Below, piece by piece: positions 34,121 to 43,900 of a stretch of 64,000 nt of DNA. Below the pieces are notes generated by a model. That model was not told where the DNA came from. It ran no database searches and saw only the letters and a list, made by a program, of their open reading frames with translations. Every line of letters starts with the position of its first letter. Position 1 is the first letter of the stretch. Both the position numbers and the translations under genes were made by a program. The stretch spans positions 1-64,000 of the forward strand of contig CADAZU010000002.1 in assembly GCA_902792535.1 (NCBI GenBank), given 5' to 3'. The stretch is from an uncultured Bacteroidales bacterium (GTDB lineage: Bacteria; Bacteroidota; Bacteroidia; Bacteroidales; Paludibacteraceae).

Positions 34121-35255
34121 AAATCGCGTGCGGCACAAGAAGGAGTGCAACAGGCGAAAAACAGCCTGCTGCCCAGTGTTTCCATTGATCTGAGCGGCTC
34201 GTATATCGGCGACGCGTATCTCATGAGCCGCAGTTTCAGCACCTCCGGCACGACCGAGGTGATCCTACCCGGATTAGGTCCGCAGACCGTCAACAACGGA
34301 CGGCAACAGACCCCGCATTGGGGCAACATGCTCTCCGTCCAAGCCACCCAAGTGATCTACTCCGGCGGCGCGCTGACGGCGGGTATCAAGATCGCGGAAG
34401 CCGGCGAACGGATTGCCGAACTGGACGTACGCAAGAGCCGCCAGGAAGTGCGGTTCCTGCTCACCGGCATCTACCTCGACCAAGTGCGGCTGATGAACCA
34501 ACTGGAGGTGATCGACGTGCACATAGCCCTCACCGAACAAGTGCTGGAGCAGATGCGCGCCAAAGAGCGCGCAGGCGTGGTGCATGCAGACGACCCTCCG
34601 CCAACCGGAGAACCAAGTGATCCTGCCCGACACCGGTGCCGTCGCGCAGGAGTTCGCGCGGCTGGAGAATGCGATCTCCGAAGCGGCATGGCAGTCCTCG
34701 ACGGCGGATCATAACCTCTCGATCCAGCAGGCACAAGCCGCAACGGACATCGCCGCGCAAAAGGTCAAACTCACCCGCGCTGCCTCGATCCCCAAGATCG
34801 CGGCGGTCATCAAAGATGATCTCTTCGGTCCCTACACCAATGACCTGATCCCCGTCAACGCCAATGTCAACGCTTGGTTCGTAGGCATCGGCATCCACTA
34901 TGACTTGGATTCGGCGTGGAAGAACCATCGCGCGATCAAACAATCCAAGGCGGAGAACCTGCGCTCCAAAGAAGAGCTGGAACTCGCGCAAGAGCAACTG
35001 AACAACCAGGTCCATGCCGCCTATGTCAATTTTCTCACTTCTTTCACCGAAGTAGAGACCCAACTCAAGCAGGTCGAACTAGCGGACGAGAACTACGACA
35101 CCGTCGAGAAACGCTACAATCATGAGCTGGCGTTGCTCACCGACCTGCTGGACGCGTCGTCCATGAAACTGCAGGCAAATATCGCGCTCGTCAATGCACG
35201 CGTCAACCTGCTTTATAACTATTATCAACTCAAATACACCACCCATTCGTTATAA
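34121..35255 (+). pseudogene. Truncated and frameshifted TolC-family outer membrane efflux protein
   Basis: Two reading frames together encode a TolC-like protein. Frame one runs from about 34124 (SRAAQEGVQQAKNSLLPS) to about 34577 (MRAKERAGVV). Frame two resumes at about 34590 (LRQPENQVILPDTG) and ends KYTTHSL at 35255. The signal peptide and roughly the first 50 residues are missing; the join lies right after the stop of the previous gene. A further stretch of perhaps 40-50 residues is missing where the frame changes. No start codon context remains. TolC would form the outer membrane duct of the pump encoded next. It reads as a pseudogene, or as an assembly error. Confidence 0.8.
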
Positions 35256-35257
35256 TT

Positions 35258-37261
35258 ATGGAAAAGACTAAAATTGCCACCTACGTTTATAATTCGATTA
35301 TTGTCCTGCTCCTGCTGGCGGGCATCATCTATGTCGTCCTCCAATTCACCCATTTCGGGCATATCGAGTACACCGACAATGCGCGTGTCTGCCAGTATAT
35401 CGCGCCCCAGAACACCCGCGTGCAGGGCTTCATCAAGGAGATCCGTTTCCAGTCCTACCAGCATGTGCAGGCTGGCGACACGCTCGTCATCATCGAGGAC
35501 AGCGAGTACCGTCTGCGTCTGGCGCAAGCCAAAAGCGATCTCGCGCGTGCCGAGCAGCAACAGAAAGCCACCGGTTCCTCTATCTCCACCACGAAATCAA
35601 GCATGACCGTCACCGATGCTTCCATAGAGGAAGCCCAAGTGAATATGGAGAACCTTGCCCGCGAAGACAAACGCTACGAAGCCTTGCTCCGTGAGAATGC
35701 GGTCACCCGCCAGCAGTACGACCAGATCCACACTTCCTACCTCTCCGCCAAAGCGCGCTATGCGCAGATGAAACAGACCCGCGCCATGCAAAACAACGTG
35801 GTCGAGGAGCAGGGCTATCATCTCTCTGCTTCTGAAGCCGCTTTGCAACAAGCCCAAGCAGCGGTCGAACTGGCAGAACTGAACCTCTCCTATTGCTATA
35901 TCATCGCCTCGCGATCCGGCGTCGTCGGCAGCCGCGACATCAACCTCGGGCAACTCGTCAACCCGGGACAGACGCTCGTCTCTATCGTCGATGAAAACGA
36001 CATCTGGGTGGAAGCGAACTACCGCGAGACCCAACTGCCCAATATCCGCGAAGGAGCGGAAGTAGTGATCCGCGTGGACGCCGTGCCCGATCGGACTTTC
36101 AAAGGACGCGTCGAGCGCCTCTCGGACGCCACCGGCAGCGCATGGCTCGGAGCCGTCTTCGCCTTCCATTTCACGTGGCAGATGATGCATGTCTTCACCA
36201 TCGGAACGATGTGTCTGGTGATCCTCATCCAGCTCACCCTCTGCCGCCCCTTCTGCCCCATGCCCCAACGCATGCCCCTCCGCGGAATAGACATCTGGAC
36301 AGGACTGCTCATCAGCCTCTTCATGCTCCTCGTCACCTATTTCCTGGTCTATGGCGACTACCTGATGTGGCTGCGAACCCCAAGACTGAGATGGGTCCTG
36401 GCGCTCAGCCTCATCCTCCTCGCATTCATCATGTACCGCCTCAAAACGGTCGAGCGCCCCTATATCTCGCTGGAGATCTTCAAATATAAGAATGTCCTGC
36501 CGATCCTGCTCGTCACCGTCATTGCGGAGATCATGCTCGGCGCCGAACATACGTTGGAGGAGATCTACTGGGCGGAAGTCGTCGGGCTGGAGGAGCACAC
36601 CAAATGTACCCTTTGCCTATGGGCGCTACCCGGTGTCTATGTCGGCGTCCTCATCACGCTTCTCTGGCTGGGGCATAAAAAATGGAAAGTATGGAAACTC
36701 TTTGCGATCGGTTTCGGGTGTATCTTCGGTTATGCCCTCTGGATGTATTTCAATCTGGATGTCAACGTGCCCCTTTCGCAATACCGCGTGGCGCTCGTCA
36801 TGCGCGGTTGCGCCTATGCGATTTTGGCAACCTCGCTCATGTGGTCGCTCCATGAATCCGTCCACGATCTGGAGCATTTTTTCATGTCGCTGTTCATCTT
36901 CAATATCATCCATATGTACCTCGCCGGCGGAGCCGGATATGGGCTCTATACGACGGTCTTCAAACATCTCATGGCGGACAACATGTCCCGCTATGGAGCC
37001 TATATGACCCTGACATCCCTTACCCCTCAACTCTCAACTATCAACTCTCAATTATCAACTCTCAGCATTCAAGTCATCTCAATATCGCTCAAGCAAATCT
37101 TCGGTCTCCTTGTCTGGGCGTCCGGATTCATGACGCTGGCGTTCTTGCTGCTGGACATCCCGCGTGTCCGGACAGGAGTAGAAAAAGTGCCCTATTGGTC
37201 GGTCTATGGCATTAAAATGCTCACTCGTTACCGTAGGGTCGGTGCCGCGACCACTTCGTGA
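35258..37261 (+). CDS. In-frame fusion of HlyD/EmrA-type adaptor and C-terminal part of an MFS efflux permease
   Basis: 667 aa. Residues 1-290 form an EmrA-like periplasmic adaptor: one membrane anchor (IIVLLLLAGIIYVVLQF), the biotinyl-lipoyl half motif VQGFIKEIRFQSYQHVQAGDTLV, a long coiled-coil and SRSGVVGSRDINLGQLVNPGQTLVSIV. At SDATGSA the sequence switches to WLGAVFAFHFTWQMMHV and continues as about ten helices of an EmrB-like permease. The adaptor's last 50-80 residues and the permease's first helices are missing. This suggests a deletion joined the two genes in frame. The C-terminal RRVGAATTS is encoded by a repeat fragment. Function as a pump is doubtful. Confidence 0.8.
   Translation: MEKTKIATYVYNSIIVLLLLAGIIYVVLQFTHFGHIEYTDNARVCQYIAPQNTRVQGFIKEIRFQSYQHVQAGDTLVIIEDSEYRLRLAQAKSDLARAEQQQKATGSSISTTKSSMTVTDASIEEAQVNMENLAREDKRYEALLRENAVTRQQYDQIHTSYLSAKARYAQMKQTRAMQNNVVEEQGYHLSASEAALQQAQAAVELAELNLSYCYIIASRSGVVGSRDINLGQLVNPGQTLVSIVDENDIWVEANYRETQLPNIREGAEVVIRVDAVPDRTFKGRVERLSDATGSAWLGAVFAFHFTWQMMHVFTIGTMCLVILIQLTLCRPFCPMPQRMPLRGIDIWTGLLISLFMLLVTYFLVYGDYLMWLRTPRLRWVLALSLILLAFIMYRLKTVERPYISLEIFKYKNVLPILLVTVIAEIMLGAEHTLEEIYWAEVVGLEEHTKCTLCLWALPGVYVGVLITLLWLGHKKWKVWKLFAIGFGCIFGYALWMYFNLDVNVPLSQYRVALVMRGCAYAILATSLMWSLHESVHDLEHFFMSLFIFNIIHMYLAGGAGYGLYTTVFKHLMADNMSRYGAYMTLTSLTPQLSTINSQLSTLSIQVISISLKQIFGLLVWASGFMTLAFLLLDIPRVRTGVEKVPYWSVYGIKMLTRYRRVGAATTS
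37029..37070. repeat. In-frame tandem repeat (CAACTCT/CAACTAT) in the efflux fusion
   Basis: Six imperfect 7-bp units (TCAACTC, TCAACTA, TCAATTA) encode PQLSTINSQLSTLS between two membrane helices. Confidence 0.75.
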
Positions 37262-37282
37262 CCACTACGCAACGTCCGTGTA
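37234..37282. repeat. Fragment of the composite repeat (copy D)
   Basis: GCGACCACTTCGTGACCACT followed by ACGCAACGTCCGTG corresponds to the module GCGACCACTCCGTGACCATT-ACGGACGTG of copies A and B. It overlaps the 3' end of the efflux fusion and supplies its last codons. Confidence 0.6.
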
Positions 37283-37302
37283 CCTTTTAGATAAATAAAA
37301 AA

Positions 37303-37326
37303 AACGTCCATCCGGGCGTTTTTTTA
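37303..37326 (+). terminator. Terminator after the efflux locus
   Basis: AACGTCC (37303-37309) pairs with GGGCGTT (37314-37320) around ATCC, flanked by A-rich DNA before and a T-run after. Confidence 0.85.
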
Positions 37327-37400
37327 TGCCTATTTTGTGCTTTTCTTGTGCTTTTTCATTAATTTTGAATTTTTAATTTTTAATTTTGAATTTTTTATTG

Positions 37401-37408
37401 TACCTTTG
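37401..37408 (+). promoter_or_regulatory. -7 box of the promoter for the first CHAT gene
   Basis: TACCTTTG with an A/T-rich tract upstream; no clear TTTG at the -33 position. The leader to the CHAT ATG at 37683 is about 270 nt, unusually long for this genome. It holds the small broken ORF at 37486. Confidence 0.65.
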
Positions 37409-37485
37409 CACCCCGATACAAACCACAAACTCCCGCCTCTTGGCGCATAAACAATTATAAACCCTATAAAACAAAACGCTCTGTT

Positions 37486-37655
37486 ATGAAACTCTCATTC
37501 AAAACTACTACTCGTATTGCCGATATTGAATAGCTCTGTTATGCGGAAATGAGACTGTCCTTGGCCTTCGCTCCGACGTTATCCAAACCTGGGTCAAATA
37601 CATTGCACCTATTCTCCCACTGGGGTATATATATTGGAGGTATCGAAAACATTAA
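37486..37655 (+). other. Possible small membrane-protein ORF or remnant, broken by a frameshift
   Basis: ATG 37486 opens a 15-codon peptide (MKLSFKTTTRIADIE) ending at TAG 37531. In the -1 frame, overlapping that stop, reading continues to TAA 37653. It includes a hydrophobic segment and basic tail (WVKYIAPILPLGYIYWRYRKH) like a small membrane protein. GCTCTGTTATG occurs twice (near 37479 and 37533). It could be a decayed gene, a recoded small protein or a leader peptide. Nothing else is recognised in 37409-37682. Confidence 0.3.
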
Positions 37656-37682
37656 CTTAAAACTAACTTTTAATCCACTCCC

Positions 37683-40600
37683 ATGAAACGCATTTGTCTT
37701 ACTCTCTTTGTTGCTATATCTGCTTTCAGTCTATATGCAGAGAATACTGACGAACATTTAAAACAGTTGGTGCAATGCATCAACGATAGTGATTTTGTTT
37801 GTGCCGCCGAACAGTTGCCCGTGGTTGAGAATTGGACTTTTGATTGGTATGGAGCGGATTCTCTTGCTATCGACAAAGCACTGCTATTTGCTAAATATGC
37901 CGAAGCCAAGCACATAACGAAACCAATAATTGACAGTCTTAAAATGTATGCGGAACAAGCCTGCTATCGTATTGGAGTAAACTATGAGAATAATCACAAT
38001 TACGAAGCCGCTATACCTTATTATGAATTATCATCCACTATTCTAAAAGAGGTGCTTGGGAATGACCATCCGCGGTATGCCGAGGCTTTGTTTAAACTCG
38101 GAAATACGTATAGCTTTACAGGCAACTCTAAAAAAGCGGAGCATTGCCTCTTGGGTGCGCTTAAGATAAGAAAAAAAATCCTTCCTGAAAGTCATGATTA
38201 TGCGAATTCATTAGTGGGGCTCGGCGGATTTTATTTTAGCATAGAGGACTATAAGAACGCCGAAAAATATTTTTTAGAATATGCACAAGTATGTGAAGAC
38301 TATTATAGACAAAGGTATTTGTCGGCTATAGAGAATCTTTGGTTTTTATATGACGAGATGGGCGACGAACGAAAAGCCAAGTATTACGAAACGATTCTCG
38401 ACAACGCCGAAAAAGACGAAGAAGCGGAAGAAGATGAGTTTGATTCAATTGAACAAAAAGGAGACAACGCGAATGGGTATGAACGATACGTTAAAGCTAA
38501 GCTACTCTCCATTTCCCTGCTTAAGGGTTACAGACTTGAAATGGACGAGAACGACTTAAGGTATGCTTTTTTTACGTTTTCAATAGGCGAAATGTACATG
38601 GAGTTGGGAGATTGGAAAAAGGCTGAAGAGAACCTTTTAGAGGCGATGAAGATATGCGAAAACATGGAGAAGGATAGTATTGCTCTTAGTGTATATACAC
38701 TTTCTGTAGATATGCTCGGACTACTGAACATGAATATGGGCGACTACCCAAAAGCAGAAATGTACTTCTTAAAAGCCAATAATAAACCTTCCGCTTCCAC
38801 AGGCATGCTGTACATGGAAATGGGAGACTACACAACAGCAGAAAAATACCTTTTGGGGGCACTCAATGACTATACAGAGCGCAATACTGCATATGCCATT
38901 TGTTCTGGCACAATAGGAGATCTGTATCTGCGAATGCACAACTACCCAAAAGCAGAAAAATATCTTTTAGATGCATTTCAATTATACCGAGATAGTCTTT
39001 GTACTGAGAACCTGCCATCTCTTGCCGTTTGCTTAAATAATATCGGAAAATTATATATATCGACAAAAGACTACTTGAAAGCGAAGGAATATCTTTCGGT
39101 TGCGGAGAAGTTGCACGAGTATATTCATACGGAAAACCATCCTGACTATATCGAGACAAGAAATCTAATGGGCGAACTTTATTTCCGTCAGCAAGACTAT
39201 CCCAATGCAGAATCATACTATGTACGCAGCCGAGACGCGCAGAAAATATTATTTGCACGCTCCGTTGAGTTCATGTCAGATTTGCAGAGAAGCCGCTATT
39301 GGGCTACAGTTAAAGAGCAATATGAGTGTCAGTATCCAAACTTTAGTTACCGTTATTATATACAAAAGCCTTCTATCTCAACTTTTTCCTATGATAATGA
39401 ACTTTACACAAAAGGTCTATTACTAAGTTCATCAAATGCTATTCGGCAGTCCATCTTAGGGACTCAGGACTCCACATTAATACAAGAGTGGGAACAAGTG
39501 ATAAACCTCCAAAATAAACTTCACTATATGCAGCAACACGGAAGTTCAAAGGATTCGCTCACTATGATTGAACAATATGCTGAAGAAAAGGAGAAAAAGA
39601 TTACTAGAAAAAGTGCAGCTTTTCGGGAAAATATACGGCAATGGAGTATTACTTGGGATAGTGTACGCGCGGCATTGAAGCCTAATCAGGTGGCGATCGA
39701 GTATATGCGTGCGCCGCTGAATGAAGATAGTACGATGTACTGCGCTTTGCTGCTGCGGGATACTTGTTCTTACCCTATTATGATTCCGCTTTTTGAAGAG
39801 AAAGAGGTGAGTCGATTACTGCATCAGTCCACTACCGAGAAAGACAGCGCGGCTATTCGGCAGACCTATACATACAGAGATCATGGCGGAGAATTGACTA
39901 AACTTATTTGGGAGAAAACTATGCCATATATCCGCGAGGGCGAAGTGGTTTTCTTTGCTCCGACAGGTATCTTGCACCAGATCGCGATAGAAAACCTGCC
40001 TTACGACACAACCCATACAATGACAGAGAAATACAATCTGGTGCGTTTGTCCTCTACCCGTGAATTGGCGATGGACAGACCTGCCATTGAATACAAGAAA
40101 GCCACTCTTTATGGAGATATTCGCTATAGCACAACCATCGAAGGTATGGTAGTAGCCGCCGCCAAATATCGTGGCACGCAAAGGGATTATGCCGATGATT
40201 TGCCGGGCACAAAAAAAGAGATTGCGGCTATTGATACCATCTTGGAAAAACAGCAGATTCAAGTTCAGATATTTACTTCGAGCGAAGCCAATGAGGAGTC
40301 CGTCAAAGCATTGAGCGGTTCAAAACAGAACATCCTGCATTTTGCGACGCACGGCTTTTATTGGCAGGACTCCACCGGCATTGACCCCATGGAGCGATGC
40401 GGACTGCTTTTCGCCGGAGCTAACAATGTGCTCATCGGCTCCCCGGAACGTCTAAAAGACGTCGAGGTGAATGATGGAATCCTTACTGCCAAAGAGCTGT
40501 CAGTTCTAGACTTTAGGAATGCCGATATAGTTGTAATGTCCGCTTGCGAGACCGGATTAGGAGAGATTAACGGCGAAGGAGTTTTTGGTCTCCAGCGCGC

Positions 40601-40934
40601 ATTCAAAATGGCGGGTGCCAAAACGATTATGATGTCGCTATGGCAAGTAAGCGACGATGCGACACGGCTACTGATGACTTCTTTCTATAGAAATCTAAGT
40701 CAAGGCATGAGCAAACGCGAGGCATTCCGCACGGCACAGCAGGAAGTGCGCAATTATACGACGGGCGACACCTCTTCTGAAAGCCGAGGAATGTCCGGAA
40801 AAGAGAAGATGCTGAATAAGGGAAAGATGGAGGGGAAAGCCCCCCTGCCATCAGATGTCAGCCATCAGAAGTCAGATGTCAGCCATCCCTATGCTTCGCC
40901 CTATTACTGGGCTGGGTTTATATTGTTAGATTAA
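37683..40934 (+). CDS. Secreted TPR-CHAT protein 1 (caspase-like protease domain)
   Basis: 1083 aa. Signal peptide (MKRICLTLFVAISAFSLYA) predicts export. A conserved head follows (ENTDEHLKQL, INDSDFVCAAEQLP, VENW), then TPR repeats to about residue 500, for example GNDHPRYAEALFKLGNTYSF and NHPDYIETRNLMGELYF. The C-terminal CHAT domain (about 640-1083) has the catalytic pair: His 890 in HFATHGFYW and Cys 955 in MSACETGLGE. It ends in the family signature YYWAGFILL. CHAT proteases are caspase-superfamily effectors (HetF, separase-like, TPR-CHAT/Craspase), normally cytoplasmic; a secreted form is unusual. It is 17 bp upstream of a paralogue. Confidence 0.9.
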   Translation: MKRICLTLFVAISAFSLYAENTDEHLKQLVQCINDSDFVCAAEQLPVVENWTFDWYGADSLAIDKALLFAKYAEAKHITKPIIDSLKMYAEQACYRIGVNYENNHNYEAAIPYYELSSTILKEVLGNDHPRYAEALFKLGNTYSFTGNSKKAEHCLLGALKIRKKILPESHDYANSLVGLGGFYFSIEDYKNAEKYFLEYAQVCEDYYRQRYLSAIENLWFLYDEMGDERKAKYYETILDNAEKDEEAEEDEFDSIEQKGDNANGYERYVKAKLLSISLLKGYRLEMDENDLRYAFFTFSIGEMYMELGDWKKAEENLLEAMKICENMEKDSIALSVYTLSVDMLGLLNMNMGDYPKAEMYFLKANNKPSASTGMLYMEMGDYTTAEKYLLGALNDYTERNTAYAICSGTIGDLYLRMHNYPKAEKYLLDAFQLYRDSLCTENLPSLAVCLNNIGKLYISTKDYLKAKEYLSVAEKLHEYIHTENHPDYIETRNLMGELYFRQQDYPNAESYYVRSRDAQKILFARSVEFMSDLQRSRYWATVKEQYECQYPNFSYRYYIQKPSISTFSYDNELYTKGLLLSSSNAIRQSILGTQDSTLIQEWEQVINLQNKLHYMQQHGSSKDSLTMIEQYAEEKEKKITRKSAAFRENIRQWSITWDSVRAALKPNQVAIEYMRAPLNEDSTMYCALLLRDTCSYPIMIPLFEEKEVSRLLHQSTTEKDSAAIRQTYTYRDHGGELTKLIWEKTMPYIREGEVVFFAPTGILHQIAIENLPYDTTHTMTEKYNLVRLSSTRELAMDRPAIEYKKATLYGDIRYSTTIEGMVVAAAKYRGTQRDYADDLPGTKKEIAAIDTILEKQQIQVQIFTSSEANEESVKALSGSKQNILHFATHGFYWQDSTGIDPMERCGLLFAGANNVLIGSPERLKDVEVNDGILTAKELSVLDFRNADIVVMSACETGLGEINGEGVFGLQRAFKMAGAKTIMMSLWQVSDDATRLLMTSFYRNLSQGMSKREAFRTAQQEVRNYTTGDTSSESRGMSGKEKMLNKGKMEGKAPLPSDVSHQKSDVSHPYASPYYWAGFILLD
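40852..40890. repeat. In-frame tandem repeat (CATCAGATGTCAGC) in CHAT 1
   Basis: CATCAGATGTCAGC and variants repeat three times and encode SDVSHQKSDVSH just before the terminal PYYWAGF motif. A similar repeat lies at the same place in CHAT 2 (44693-44750). Confidence 0.75.
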
Positions 40935-40951
40935 GATAACTATTAGTGCAT

Positions 40952-43900
40952 ATGAAACGGATTTTACTTATATCATTTCTTTGTTTCGCTACATTCTGTA
41001 TGACTCATGCGGAGAATACAGATGAGCATTTGAAACAGTTGGCGCAATGCATCAACGATAGTGACTTTGTTTGTGCTGCCGATCAATTGCCTTTAGTTGA
41101 GAATTGGAAATCAGAGAAATTGCTTCTTCACGACATTGGTTTTGCAATTTCTTTTTATTGGGAAATATATAATAATGGAGGGAAAACCACTCAACTTGTT
41201 TGGCTACTTTCATTTTATCAAATACAATTTGACCTATTTTATACGAATTTATATAAACAACAACAATTTAATCAGGCAATAAAAACAGAAACAGATGTTG
41301 CTTCTTTTTATTTGAAATTGTACGGAGAAGACCACCTTGATTATGCAAAAGTGCTTTGTAATTTGGGAACTCTGTACCAAAAGATCGGTTCATATTCTCA
41401 AGCAGAAGAAAAATTCTTAAAGGTACTAAAGATTCATAAGACCTTATTGGGGGAGTTACATCCAAGTTATGCATCTTCTCTTCATAATCTTGGAACTCTC
41501 TACATTGACATAGGGAATTATCCCAAAGCAGAAACATACTACCTTCAAGCACTAGAGATAAAAAAGTCTGTTTGGGGTGATAACCACCCGAGTTATGTAA
41601 CTTCACTTAATGCATTAGGATCTTTGTATTCTACTATTGGTGAATATAAGAAAGCAGAAAATTGGTATCTGCGAGCCATGGAAATTCAGGATAATTTAAC
41701 TTGCAAGCAAGACAACGAGTACGCTATTACTTATAATAATTTGGGCAATTTATACTATAAAATTGGCAACTACCAAAAAGCTGACACATTCTTCTCACAA
41801 GCTCTTGAGATTAGGAAAAAAGTATTGGGAGAGACACATCCCCAATATGCAACCTCTCTCCATAATATGGGAGCCCTTTTCTACAATGTCGGAGAGTATT
41901 CAAAAGCAGAAGTTTACTTCCTCCAAGCACTTGAAATAAGAAAATCTATGCTAGGGACAAGACATCCGAGTTATGCGACCTCACTTCACAACATGGGAGC
42001 TCTTTATTACAAGATGGGAGATTATGCAAAAGCAGAGGCATACTACTCGGAAGCATTGGAAATTAGAAAGTCTATTCTTGGGGAAAATCATCCTGATTAC
42101 GCATCAACTCTTAATAATTTAGGGTTACTCCATTCGCGCATGGGAAAATATGCAGAAACAGAGGCTTACAATTTACATGCCCTTGAGATAAAGAAATCCA
42201 TTTTTGGGGAGTCGCATCCCAGTTATGCTACTTCGCTCCATAATCTTGGCACTATATACTACAAAAAAGGCGATTATGGAAAGGCTGAAACTTATTACCT
42301 GCAAGCATTGAAGATTCGAAAATCTGTATTAGGAGAGACGCATCCAGACTACGCTACATCGCTCCATACTTTAGGAACTCTTTATTATAAAACAGGAGAC
42401 TATGCCGAAGCAGAGAAATACTATATACAGGATTTGGTACTAACAAAATCAATTCTTGGCGAACAACATCCAAATTATGCTTCTTTACTTTTATCTATAG
42501 GATGGTTATACCAAAGAATGGGGGACTATGACAAGGCGGAAAAGTACTATTTGCAAAATATGGTGTTAACAAAGTCTATTTCGGGAGAAAAACATCCAGA
42601 TTATGCTTCTTCGTTGTTGGCTATTGGAGGAATATACCAAAAGATGGGTAACTATTCAGAGGCAGAAAAATATTATTTACAAAACATAGAACTAGCAAAA
42701 TCTATTTCTGGAGAAAAACATCCAGATTATGCTTCTTCACTAAACAATATAGCGAGTTTATATATTGACATGAAGAGTTATGCAAAAGCAGAATCATATT
42801 ATTTACATGCATTAAGGATAAAAAAGTCTGTATTAGGCGAACAGCATCCAGACTATGCATCCTCGCTTAATAATTTAGGCAGTCTATATGTAACAATGAA
42901 AGATTATGAAAAAGCAGAACAATACTACCTCCAAGCACTAGAAATTCAGCAGAGTGTTCTCGGAAACAATCACCCAAATCTTGCAACTTTCTTAAACAAT
43001 ATAGGGAATCTATATTCGAGAAAAAAGGATTATGCAAAAGCAGAATCATACTACACACAAGCCCAGCGGATTAGTAAAAATAGATTCATTCAATCATTGG
43101 ATTTCATGTCTGACAGCCAGCGATCCTTATTATGGTCTACTTTGAAAAACGATTATGAGTATAGTTATCCAAAATTCATATACCGATATGCCCAAAAACA
43201 GCCAAGTATCTCCACATTTGCGTACGAAAATGAATTATTTACTAAAGGTCTGCTTTTAAACTCAGCAAATATAGTCACTCAATCTATTTTAGAAAGTAAA
43301 GATTCAACTCTAATTCAACATTGGGAATACTTAGTTTCGATAAAGAGACAAATTATAGCCCTTGAAGAAAAAAATGCATCTACGAATGAATTAATGATAT
43401 TGCAGGACGAGGCTGAAACTATGGAAAAAGAAATTACTCGTTCCTCAGCAGCTTTTCGCGAAAATATGCGACAATGGGCGATTACATGGGATAGCGTACG
43501 CGCGGCATTAAAGCCTAATCAAGTCGCCATCGAATACATGCGTGCGCCGCTAAATGAAAATAATACAATGTACTGCGCATTGTTATTACGAGATACTTGT
43601 TCCTTTCCAATTTTCATACCACTATTCGAGGAAAAAAAAGTAATTCAATTACTAGATATTTCCCAACCATCTTTTATCGACAAGGCATATTCCTATTATG
43701 AGAACGGAAAGGAACTATCCAGTTTGGTATGGGGTAAGTTGCTGCCATACATCAATCCGCATGAAATAGTTTTCTTTGCCCCGACAGGATTGCTGCATGA
43801 GGTGGCTTTGGAATCTATCCCTTATGATTCAACACAAGTCATTTCGGATGTATACAATCTTGTACGTCTCTCTTCTACGCGCGAGTTGGCGCTCCATAAA

